Shown piece by piece: positions 18,370 through 26,034 of a DNA stretch of 64,000 nt (position 1 is the stretch's first letter; every line of letters begins with the position of its first letter). This DNA comes from Planctomycetota bacterium (lineage in GTDB: Bacteria > Planctomycetota > Phycisphaerae > UBA1845): contig JAKQDH010000124.1 of assembly GCA_029558835.1 (NCBI GenBank), forward strand, positions 1 to 64,000, written 5' to 3'. A program made the position numbers and the translations under genes. The notes below the pieces were generated by a model. That model had not been told where the DNA came from. It did no database searches and worked only from the letters and a program-made list of their open reading frames with translations.

Positions 18370-18412
18370 GCGGGAGGAAGCCGCCGGCGCAGCCGACAAC
18401 CAGCGGGGTCGC

Positions 18413-18497
18413 AATGCAGAAGGCAGAAGTCAGAATGCAGAAAGAGTCGCCGGCCACCGGTCCCCCTTTCTGAATTCTGACTTCTGCCTTCTGCATT
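18413..18497. repeat. R3 heptamer hairpin, TTCTGCN type, copy b (32-bp stem)
   Basis: The left arm 18413-18444 is four 7-nt units (AATGCAG, AAGGCAG, AAGTCAG, AATGCAG) plus AAAG. The right arm 18466-18497 is the complement, with a single short mismatch, around a 21-nt loop. It sits between the ABC permease and the glycosyltransferase and could act as a terminator or mRNA stabiliser; neither is shown. Confidence 0.85.
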
Positions 18498-18524
18498 CCG
18501 GCAGTCCGCGGTACGAGATGCAGA

Positions 18525-19637
18525 TTGCAGCAACCCCCGACCCACATTGTCTATGTCATCACCGACCTTGAGATCGGCGGCGTGCCGTTGCATCTGTACC
18601 GTCTGGCCTGCGCCATACGGGAGCGGGGTTTCCGACCGGCCGTCGTCTGCCTGGCCAGCCCGGGGCCGGTCGCCGAGATGCTGGTGAAAGCCGGCATTGA
18701 GGTGGAGAGTTGCCACGGTCGCGGCGGCTGGGATGCCCGTGTGCTGCCGCGGCTGACGCGCCTCCTGCGTCGCCGGCGGCCCGACGTCGTGCACGCCTTT
18801 CTGTTCCACGCCAATATCGCGGCCCGCTGGTCAGCCGGCCGCGCCGGCCTGCCGCCGGCACGCGTAATCTGCGAGATCCAGACCGTCGAGGTCGAACGGC
18901 GCTGGCATCTGCTCATCGACCGCCTGACCTATCGTCGATGTGCCTTCATTATTGGCAACAGCCCCTCCGTGATCGAGCACCTCGCGACGCACGCCCACGT
19001 CCCGCGTGAACACCTGCGTCTTGTGCGCGGCGGGATTGACCCGACGCGCGTCCGGGGCGCTGCCCCGCTCGAACGTACGGCCCTGGGCCTGCCGGGCGAC
19101 GCCCGCATCGTGCTCTGGGTCGGCCGTCTCGATCCGGTGAAGGGGCTGCACCTGCTGCTCGAGGCCTTTGCGCGTATTGCCGGCACGCCGGCCGCGTACC
19201 TACTGCTCGTCGGTGACGGTCCCCTGCGCGGCGAACTGGAGGCGAGCGTCCGTACTCTGCAACTGAGCGGACGCGTGCGCCTGCTGGGAAGGCGCGACGA
19301 TGTACCGGAGTTGCTCAAGACCGCCGAGGTCTTCGCGTTTCCGTCGCGTACCGAGGGCCTGCCCAATGCGCTGCTGGAGGCGATGGCCGCCGGCTGCCCG
19401 ATCGTGGCGACGGACGTGCCCGGTTGCCGTGATCTGATCGAGCCCGAGCGCACCGGCCTCTTGGTGCCATATGATGACACTTCAGCGTTGACGGCCGCCC
19501 TCGATCGCCTGCTGGCCGACCGGGACCTGGCCAATCGTCTGGGGCAGCAAGCCGCCCGGGCGGCCGCCGACGAGTGGTCGGCCGACCAGATGTTCGAGGC
19601 GTATGCCACCGCGTACCGCGCCGCCGCGAACGTCTGA
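18525..19637 (+). CDS. Glycosyltransferase family 4
   Basis: A 370-residue GT-B fold enzyme. The N-terminal acceptor domain starts ITDLEIGGVPLHLYRLA. The C-terminal donor domain has IVLWVGRLDPVKGLHLLLEAF and PSRTEGLPNALLEAMAAGCPIVATDVPG, which contains the EX7E catalytic/donor motif. The substrate sugar is unknown; lipid-linked glycan or exopolysaccharide work is likely. The start appears to be TTG at 18525, only 28 nt beyond the heptamer hairpin. Confidence 0.9.
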   Translation: MQQPPTHIVYVITDLEIGGVPLHLYRLACAIRERGFRPAVVCLASPGPVAEMLVKAGIEVESCHGRGGWDARVLPRLTRLLRRRRPDVVHAFLFHANIAARWSAGRAGLPPARVICEIQTVEVERRWHLLIDRLTYRRCAFIIGNSPSVIEHLATHAHVPREHLRLVRGGIDPTRVRGAAPLERTALGLPGDARIVLWVGRLDPVKGLHLLLEAFARIAGTPAAYLLLVGDGPLRGELEASVRTLQLSGRVRLLGRRDDVPELLKTAEVFAFPSRTEGLPNALLEAMAAGCPIVATDVPGCRDLIEPERTGLLVPYDDTSALTAALDRLLADRDLANRLGQQAARAAADEWSADQMFEAYATAYRAAANV

Positions 19638-20002
19638 CGGCAACGTCGGGCGCCGCGACCCAGCCGGCTGCGCCGCCCCGCGCCAACTCAACTCGCACCT
19701 TGACGCGTCCGATAACCGCAATTCGCGTTGGGATGCGACCGTGCGAAAGATACCCTTCGGTAGATTAAGCGACGATCCGTCGCCAACCTCTTGCGAATCA
19801 TAAGTTTGTGAACGCGGCGGTGCTTCGTCGTGTGGTACGGGCGGATGTTGCCTGCGCATGTCTCCATGTGCGGGACCGCGCGGCACTCTGAGCGTCGCGG
19901 GCGGCAGCGGCGCCGATGCCACAACATGTGGTGGTCACGGCAGCACGACGGCCTGAACCCACCGTCGGTGCGAGGGTCCGAAAAAAAACCTTGGAATTAT
20001 CG
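19638..20002. other. Intergenic region upstream of mraZ
   Basis: About 365 nt with no gene I can support. A run of eight A at 19981-19988 lies 14-22 nt before the mraZ -35 hexamer, where an UP element would be. The rest holds no recognised motif. Confidence 0.4.
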
Positions 20003-20060
20003 TTGCAGCGGTGGGGCTTCGTGGTAGATTATCCCAGGAAATCCCACTAAGTGGGGGCAG
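20003..20060 (+). promoter_or_regulatory. mraZ promoter with MraZ-box-like array
   Basis: TTGCAG (20003-20008) and TAGATT (20025-20030) are 16 nt apart. From 20011, pentamers recur every 10 nt: GTGGG at 20011, GTGGT at 20021, then the complement-like ATCCC at 20031 and 20041, and GTGGG at 20051. MraZ of E. coli binds GTGGG-type repeats at 10-nt spacing to repress its own operon, so this is a probable autoregulatory operator overlapping the promoter. Confidence 0.6.
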
Positions 20061-20074
20061 GTGCTTGTTTTGTC

Positions 20075-20560
20075 ATGCGGATTCTCGTAGGCAAGTTCCC
20101 GCGCACGATTGATGGCAAGAACCGCATTCAACTTCCGTCGGAGCTCAGAGCCGCTATCGATCCGGCCCAAGACGGACCGGGATTCTTCATCACCCTCGGG
20201 GAATACCCGCATACGCTCTCGATCTACCCTGAGCGGTACTTCGAGGAACTCGCCAACCGCATCGAGACCGAGTACATGCCGGAGGACGAGCCCCGGCGGT
20301 TCGAGCTCGAATTCTACATGTCCGCGCGGCATATGGATATCGACGCGCAGGGCCGCGTCGTGTTACCCGACGATCTACGCACGCAGGCCCGGTTGCCGGA
20401 CGAGGTGTACCTGGTGGGGCAAAAGCACCGCATCGAGGTCTGGAACCGAGAGGACTTGGAGCGGACCACGGCCATCGACTGGGAAGCCGGCGAGTGGCCA
20501 CAGTGGCCTCGGTATATTCGTATGCGTCCGGGTGGAGCCGGCAAGCCGACGAGCGGTTAG
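20075..20560 (+). CDS. mraZ: MraZ transcriptional regulator
   Basis: A 161-residue protein made of two AbrB-like repeats, as in all MraZ. The diagnostic blocks are GKFPRTIDGKNRIQLP near the start and DIDAQGRVVLPDDLR in the second half. MraZ forms a ring that binds repeats in its own promoter and represses the division/cell-wall operon. The start at 20075 gives the canonical beginning, RILVGKF. About 15 residues longer than E. coli MraZ (152). First gene of the dcw cluster here. Confidence 0.95.
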   Translation: MRILVGKFPRTIDGKNRIQLPSELRAAIDPAQDGPGFFITLGEYPHTLSIYPERYFEELANRIETEYMPEDEPRRFELEFYMSARHMDIDAQGRVVLPDDLRTQARLPDEVYLVGQKHRIEVWNREDLERTTAIDWEAGEWPQWPRYIRMRPGGAGKPTSG

Positions 20561-20985
20561 GCTCTGAGGGGCGCATTGGGTCGCAGCGGGTGGAACAAGG
20601 CGTGGGAGAGGGATAGAGCGGGTTTCAGGGGTGCATCCGACAGGCGCGGAGAGCGGATACCCCCCGGGAATCCAGCACGGGTACGCGAAATCCGATCGGC
20701 GACATCCGGTAACGAAAGCACGGTCAAGACCGCGGCGCCAGGGCCGCGCGCGGGGGGCGACCGGTACGTCGTCACGCGGGAGTCGGATGCGGGTGACGCG
20801 GGGAACGGAGTGGGCAAGGCAGCCCGTGCGGCGCGCGGTGGATGGAGCCGTTCGGGCTGCGGCTTAGTGGTCTTCGGCGGCCTTCGGGCTCAGGCGCGGC
20901 AGGGATGGGCGCCGCATGCACGAATGGTCGGCCCAGGGTCAAGGAAGACGCGGGGCCGACACGTTTGACAGCGCGCGGACTCGAC
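20561..20985. other. Spacer in the dcw cluster
   Basis: About 425 nt, strikingly purine/G-rich on the plus strand, between mraZ and the next possible gene. An open plus-strand frame runs through it (20576-20968), but its Gly/Arg/Ala-rich translation has no features. It may be an untranslated leader within the operon. I see no known RNA structure. Confidence 0.3.
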
Positions 20986-21255
20986 ATGGAAGGAACCAAC
21001 GGCACGGCTTGGGCGGAAGCGAAGGGACTCGCGGCTCCGGTCGTGCGGGCAGACGGACAGGGAACGTCGCGGATGAACCGGGTGCCCGAACGGCTGGTGC
21101 AACGCATCCAGCATGACCTGCGTCCTCCCAGCAATGAGGGGGCACGGCCAGTCGCTCCCGAACTGGTGGAGCAGTTGCACAACCGGCTTCGGCGCCTGCA
21201 TGGGTTGGGCGAAGCGTTCACCGCGGTACGGCTTTCCTCATACGTCGCGGGCTGA
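20986..21255 (+). CDS. Possible small protein upstream of rsmH
   Basis: An 89-residue frame starting at ATG 20986. The C-terminal half (VPERLVQRIQHDLRPP ... LVEQLHNRLRRLHGLGEAF) looks like two amphipathic helices and could be a real helical protein. The N-terminal half is low-complexity. I do not recognise a family. Position 90 nt upstream of rsmH suggests it belongs to the dcw operon if it is expressed. Confidence 0.4.
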   Translation: MEGTNGTAWAEAKGLAAPVVRADGQGTSRMNRVPERLVQRIQHDLRPPSNEGARPVAPELVEQLHNRLRRLHGLGEAFTAVRLSSYVAG

Positions 21256-21345
21256 CCGCGGCGTAGCGTCTACCCGCGTTGGGGGGAACGACGGCCAGGG
21301 ATGGTCGCAGTCCCCCGACGTCGTGCTCTGACCAGGGGACCGTGC

Positions 21346-22260
21346 ATGAGCGGCGGGCCGACGGGTCACACTCCGGTATTGCTCACGGAGGTCGTGGAGC
21401 TACTGGCTCCCGCCCCGGGTGACACCGTGGTCGACTGCACGGTGGGCGATGGGGGTCACGCGCGGGCCCTGGCGGGCGTGGTGGGCCCCAGCGGTTGCCT
21501 GGTGGGCGTCGATGTGGATCCGGTGAACCTGGACCGGGCCGGTGCGACCTTGCGCGGCCTGCCCTGTCGGGTGGAGCTGGTGCACGCCAACTTCAGCGAA
21601 CTGCCGGAGGTGCTGGCCGAGCGCGGCCTGGGTCGCGCGCACGTCCTGCTCGCGGACCTAGGCATCAGTTCGACGCAGCTCGACGATCCGCAACGGGGTT
21701 TCTCCTTTCAGCACGACAGCGCGCTCGACATGCGGCTGGACGTGCGCCTGCAGGTCACGGCCGCGGACCTCATCAACCGATTAAAGGAACGGGAGCTGGC
21801 GGACCTGCTCTACACCAACAGCCAGGAGCCGGGCAGCCGGGCGATCGCCCGGGCGATTTGCGCCGCGCGCCGGGACCGGCGCATCACGACCACGGGGGAA
21901 CTGGCGAGCCTGATCGCGCGGGTGTTGCGGGTGGACCCGGCGTCGCGCAAGAGCAAGATCCACCCGGCCACGCGCTGCTTTCTGGCTTTGCGCGCGGCCG
22001 TGAATGATGAGTTGGGAGCCTTGCAGAAGTTGCTGGATTTGGCGCCGCAGGTGCTTGCATCCGGCGGGCGATTCGGGGTAATCTCGTTTCACAGCCTGGA
22101 GGACCGACTCGTCAAGAACGACTTTCGTCGGCGGCAGGCTGAGGGGGTCTACGAATTGCGCACGAAGAAGCCCGTAATTGCCGGGGAAACCGAGCGACGG
22201 GACAATCCTCGCGCCCGCAGCGCGAAGTTGCGGGTCGCGATATGCACGGCACCGAAATAG
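21346..22260 (+). CDS. rsmH: 16S rRNA m4C1402 methyltransferase RsmH (MraW)
   Basis: A 304-residue SAM-dependent methyltransferase acting on C1402 in the ribosomal P site. HTPVLLTEVVELL opens the protein. SAM-binding DCTVGDGGHA, LLADLGISSTQLD and the late FGVISFHSLEDRLVK block are all present. The start at 21346 has AGGGGA upstream; an ATG at 21301 would add 15 unsupported residues. In the dcw order it follows mraZ and precedes the division genes. Confidence 0.96.
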   Translation: MSGGPTGHTPVLLTEVVELLAPAPGDTVVDCTVGDGGHARALAGVVGPSGCLVGVDVDPVNLDRAGATLRGLPCRVELVHANFSELPEVLAERGLGRAHVLLADLGISSTQLDDPQRGFSFQHDSALDMRLDVRLQVTAADLINRLKERELADLLYTNSQEPGSRAIARAICAARRDRRITTTGELASLIARVLRVDPASRKSKIHPATRCFLALRAAVNDELGALQKLLDLAPQVLASGGRFGVISFHSLEDRLVKNDFRRRQAEGVYELRTKKPVIAGETERRDNPRARSAKLRVAICTAPK

Positions 22261-22308
22261 CGCGCACGGAAGCGTCCAACGCCGATCACAACGTCAAGGA
22301 TGACTCTC

Positions 22309-23508
22309 ATGGCACGGGAGACAAAGGTCGGGCTGCTCGTCGGTTTGGCGTTCATCATCTGCTTCGCGGTCATCCTGGCCAACCACGGTCGGCAGGACGG
22401 GCTGCAAACGCAGGTGCCGTTCACGTTCGTTGTCGACCCGCGTGGTCACGCTTCGGGGAACTCGACGGACTCCGCCGGCATCCCGGCCGGGACGGGGATT
22501 CCCGCCAGCAGCGTCCCGACGTCGCGGATGCTCGTCCGGGGACCACAGCCGGCAGGGCCGGCAGGCTTGCCCGAGGCGGCGCACTCTGGACGCACCGCCG
22601 GCAACGCCGAGATGCCGGTCGGTATGCCGGCGGGAGCGGAAGCCGTCACAGGGGCGCCGGGAGACGGCTGGGTCAGGGGCGAGGGAGCCGCGGACGGGCA
22701 GGGACGGTCGCTGGGAGACCGCCTGCGGTCGCTACAGGCTTTGCTGGATGCCCGTCACAGCAGCATGGCTGGCACTGGACACAACTCACAGGCGGACGCT
22801 GGGGCTGCTACGGCTGCCGGTGTGCCGGCAATGCCGGACAGGCAGTCGCCGAGTGGGACACCGCTTACGGCCACGGCACAGCCGGTCGTGACCGGCCCCG
22901 CCACCGGATGGCGGTTGGAGCCGGGCCCGCCTGCGGCGTCTGAGCCGCCCGCGGTCACGTCCGCGGGCGTACGCTACGTGGTGGCCCCCCAGGACACGCT
23001 GAGCCGCATCGCCCGGGCGTATTACGGGACGGCTTCGTACCAGGTGATCGGTCAGATCTATGCGGCCAACAAGAACACCCTTAAGGACCGGGACACACTG
23101 CGGGTCGGGGATGAGCTGATCCTGCCGGTGATCCCGGGCCTGCCGGGGTCCCAGGGTGGGCAAACCGGCGGTGCCGGCCCGGCCGGGCCGCCCACCGCGC
23201 CGGCCACGCGAGAGGCGCCGGCACCCGATCGGACCCCGGCAACGAGGCCCCCCGCCGGTTCGCCGGCCGGCGCGGCGGAACGTAGCGCAAGGCCCGCGGC
23301 GACCGCCCCCCCCACTCCCCCACCGGTAGCGGAGGCGTCGGCGATTCGGTGGTATCAGGTGAAGAAGAACGATCGCTATGTGAGCATCGCGCGTGAGCAA
23401 CTGGGCAACGAGCGCCGCTGGAAGGAAATCTACGAGTTGAACAAGGACAAGTTCCCCGACGCCGGGCACATCCGCGAGGGTGTGCGGATCAAGCTGCCGC
23501 CGAAGTAG
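22309..23508 (+). CDS. Membrane-anchored LysM protein of the dcw cluster
   Basis: About 399 residues. A single N-terminal membrane segment (KVGLLVGLAFIICFAVILAN) is followed by a long Pro/Ala/Gly/Thr-rich linker of about 200 residues. A LysM domain follows (RYVVAPQDTLSRIARAYYG ... LRVGDELILP), then a second Pro-rich linker, then a C-terminal LysM-like domain (WYQVKKNDRYVSIAREQLG ... GVRIKLPPK). LysM binds peptidoglycan, so it probably tethers the cell envelope near the septum. I chose ATG 22309, eight nt after AAGGA; ATG 22300 is possible. Insertion between rsmH and the ftsL-like gene is not standard. Confidence 0.85.
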   Translation: MARETKVGLLVGLAFIICFAVILANHGRQDGLQTQVPFTFVVDPRGHASGNSTDSAGIPAGTGIPASSVPTSRMLVRGPQPAGPAGLPEAAHSGRTAGNAEMPVGMPAGAEAVTGAPGDGWVRGEGAADGQGRSLGDRLRSLQALLDARHSSMAGTGHNSQADAGAATAAGVPAMPDRQSPSGTPLTATAQPVVTGPATGWRLEPGPPAASEPPAVTSAGVRYVVAPQDTLSRIARAYYGTASYQVIGQIYAANKNTLKDRDTLRVGDELILPVIPGLPGSQGGQTGGAGPAGPPTAPATREAPAPDRTPATRPPAGSPAGAAERSARPAATAPPTPPPVAEASAIRWYQVKKNDRYVSIAREQLGNERRWKEIYELNKDKFPDAGHIREGVRIKLPPK

Positions 23509-23540
23509 CGGCGGTGCGGGGTTAAAGGAGCAAACAGGTC

Positions 23541-23834
23541 GTGAGCGTGCGGCGGGCGGTCATGCTGCTGGGCATGTTCGTGGGGGTTGCCCTGACGGTG
23601 GTGTACCTGCGGGCGGAACAGGCGCGCACCGTGGCCCGCACTCTGGCGTTGGAGGCACGCTGGGTGGACCTGCGCCGGGAACTCTGGACCGTGCAGACGG
23701 AGGTGGCGCGCCTGCGGGCACCCGAGCAGATCCACGAACGGGTGCAGAGGTTCCAGGCGGCGCTGGTTTCGCCGGTGGAGGCCATCGAGTCCAGGACGGC
23801 CCCCCATCTGGCCGCCCGGACTTCCGGCAGGTGA
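23541..23834 (+). CDS. FtsL-like septal protein
   Basis: 97 residues: a short basic N-terminus, one membrane segment (about 7-24), then a coiled-coil-prone stretch (LEARWVDLRRELWTVQTEVARLRAPE). Topology, size and position directly before ftsI match FtsL, although sequence conservation in this family is too low to be sure. AAAGGAG lies about 10 nt before the GTG start at 23541. It ends 6 nt before ftsI. Confidence 0.7.
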   Translation: MSVRRAVMLLGMFVGVALTVVYLRAEQARTVARTLALEARWVDLRRELWTVQTEVARLRAPEQIHERVQRFQAALVSPVEAIESRTAPHLAARTSGR

Positions 23835-23840
23835 ACGACG

Positions 23841-25589
23841 ATGGCGCGTAAGCCGGTTTCCATACAGCGCGTACAGCGGCGTTGGGGCGCGGTGGTTCTC
23901 CTGCTGCTGCTGGCGGTCTTCGGCGCGTTGGGGGCGCGTCTGACGTACATCAACACGGTGCTGCGACCGAAGCTGTTGCAGCAGGCCCAGCGGCAGCAGC
24001 ATGGGGCAACCGCCATTCCCGCCCGCCGCGGCATGATCTTCGATGCCCAGGGGCGGGTGCTGGCCGCCAGTCGCCAGCAACCGGATGTGTTCATCGACCC
24101 CGCCCGGGTGGAGGACATCGACGCCCTGGCGGCCCAGCTTGGCCCGCTGCTGAACATCCCGGCGGCGCAAATCGTGGAGCAGGTCCGCCAGCGTCCGGAG
24201 TCCCGGTTCATCGTCGTGGCGAGGGGCGTCGAGGCCGTCGATGCCGAGGCGGTGGAGGCCCTGCGGCATCCGGGGGTGGGGTTGGCCGAGCGGTCGGCGC
24301 GGACCTATCCGCTTGGTAGTTCGGCCGTCCACGTACTCGGCTTCGTGGGGGCCGACGGGCACGGACTGGAGGGCATCGAGCTGACGCTCGATGAACACCT
24401 CTCCGGCAGGGACGGGCGGCGGGCGACCATCCGCGACGCGCGTCGCCGCCCGCTCTGGCGGGCCGAGGAAGGCAGTAGCCCGCCGGTGGACGGCGGGCAC
24501 ATCGTGCTCACCATCGACGCCGAGATCCAGCGACTCACCGAGGAGCAGCTTGATCAGACGGCGCGCAAGTACAGCGCTGAGAGCGGGGTGGCCATCGTGG
24601 TTTCGCCGAAGACGGGGGCGGTGCTCGCTCTGGCGTCGTGGCCGGAGTTTGACCCGCACCACCCCCAGGCCGTCCCGCCGGAACACCGCCGCAACCGAGC
24701 GTTAACCGACCCGACCGAAGCGGGGAGCACGTTCAAGTCATTCGTGGTCTCTGGAGCGCTGGCGGGGGGCTTCGTCTCCACCACCGAGGAGATCAACTGC
24801 CATTGGGGGACGTACCACGTGGGTCGGCGCTTGATCACCGACGTGCACGGGTACGGGAAGATGACGGTCCAAGGCATCATCTGCAAGAGCAGCAACATCG
24901 GCATGGTGCAGATCGCCCAGCGGATGACCCGCGAGGCGTTGTACAACACCATCCGCGGGTTCGGCTTCGGTGAGGCCACCGGCATCGAGCTGCCCGGTGA
25001 GGCGCCGGGCCAGGTGTATCCTCTGTCGAAGTGGACGAGCTACTCGGCCACGTCGCTGGCGATGGGTTATGAGGTGTCCGTTACGCCGCTCCAGCTCGTC
25101 ATGGCCTACGCTGCGCTGGCCAATGACGGGGTGCTGCTGCGGCCACGACTGGTGCGGGCGTTGCTGGGCCCGGACGGGCGCGTGGTGCAGTCGTTCGACA
25201 CGCCGGAGGTCGCCGGGCAGGCGATCCCGCGAGAGTGGGCCCGGTACGTGTGCCGGGAGTTGCTGGCCGGGGTCGTCACGCCGGAGGGCAGCGGACGGCA
25301 GGCACAGATTCCCGGCTACCGGGTGCTGGGCAAGACGGGGACGGCCAAGCTGCCGTATCCCAACCACCGCGGGTATGAGCCGGGTGCGTATCTAAGCTCG
25401 TTCGTGGGGGCAGCGCCGGTTTCCGACCCGGAGGCGGTGGTATTGATGATGGTGCGGAAGCCACGCGCGTCGGAGGCGTACTACGGCGGGACGGTGGCCG
25501 CCCCGGCCGTGGGCGAGGTCCTGAAGGGCGTGCTGGCGTACCTCGAGATCCCGCCGGACAAAGCGGAGGCACTGGCCTTGGCCAAGTAG
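23841..25589 (+). CDS. ftsI: Peptidoglycan transpeptidase FtsI/PBP3-type
   Basis: A 582-residue class B penicillin-binding protein for septal cross-linking. It has a membrane anchor at about 17-36, the non-penicillin-binding module starting IPARRGMIFDAQGRVLA, then the transpeptidase. The active motifs are S296-TFK, S350-SN and KTG in LGKTGTAKL. It lacks a PASTA domain. Its position after the ftsL-like gene supports FtsI rather than an elongation PBP2. The cluster stops here in this window; murE and the others are not adjacent. Confidence 0.94.
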   Translation: MARKPVSIQRVQRRWGAVVLLLLLAVFGALGARLTYINTVLRPKLLQQAQRQQHGATAIPARRGMIFDAQGRVLAASRQQPDVFIDPARVEDIDALAAQLGPLLNIPAAQIVEQVRQRPESRFIVVARGVEAVDAEAVEALRHPGVGLAERSARTYPLGSSAVHVLGFVGADGHGLEGIELTLDEHLSGRDGRRATIRDARRRPLWRAEEGSSPPVDGGHIVLTIDAEIQRLTEEQLDQTARKYSAESGVAIVVSPKTGAVLALASWPEFDPHHPQAVPPEHRRNRALTDPTEAGSTFKSFVVSGALAGGFVSTTEEINCHWGTYHVGRRLITDVHGYGKMTVQGIICKSSNIGMVQIAQRMTREALYNTIRGFGFGEATGIELPGEAPGQVYPLSKWTSYSATSLAMGYEVSVTPLQLVMAYAALANDGVLLRPRLVRALLGPDGRVVQSFDTPEVAGQAIPREWARYVCRELLAGVVTPEGSGRQAQIPGYRVLGKTGTAKLPYPNHRGYEPGAYLSSFVGAAPVSDPEAVVLMMVRKPRASEAYYGGTVAAPAVGEVLKGVLAYLEIPPDKAEALALAK

Positions 25590-25620
25590 GCCGGTACCGA
25601 AGGGGATTCCGAACACCGGC

Positions 25621-25713
25621 CGCGTCGGCCCGCCCCGGGGTGTGGCATCGGCCCCCCGGGTTGGAGGGTCGCCCCCCGGGGCTGTAGCTTGGGCCCCGCG
25701 TGGCCGACGCAGC
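25621..25713. repeat. R5 repeat copy
   Basis: It runs from GCGTCGGCCC to GGCCGACGC. The inside contains three GC-rich CCCCCCGGG-type blocks in place of the shorter centre seen in copy 141-247. It lies just downstream of ftsI. Confidence 0.5.
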
Positions 25714-25817
25714 GCTTCCGCCTCCTACGTCGCCAGCGGGAGGGCGGCGCTACCGACACACCGATCCCGCCACACCCAGCCAGCCGCCCAATCCGTCACG
25801 GGCCCGACGTCCACAGG

Positions 25818-25852
25818 CCCGGTCCGGGTAAGGTGACAACCGGGGGGTTTTC
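25818..25852 (+). terminator. Possible terminator downstream of the dcw cluster
   Basis: CCCGGT pairs with ACCGGG across a 15-nt loop and is followed by GGGTTTT. The stem is short, so this is a tentative call. It lies 230 nt beyond the ftsI stop, before the coiled-coil gene. Confidence 0.35.
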
Positions 25853-26034
25853 GCCTATGCTGCGCGTTCGATACGCCGTCGGTCGGGCGCGAAACTCGCG
25901 GCCCGTGGGTTAATGCGCGGACTGGCGCCCCCATGCCGGGTGGTGCGGTATCCGGCAGTCGCCCGAGTCTGTCGGCTGCACCCCAGCCAGCGGAGTCCGC
26001 GCGAGGGGGATTGCCAGAGACCCAGGAGTACGCC

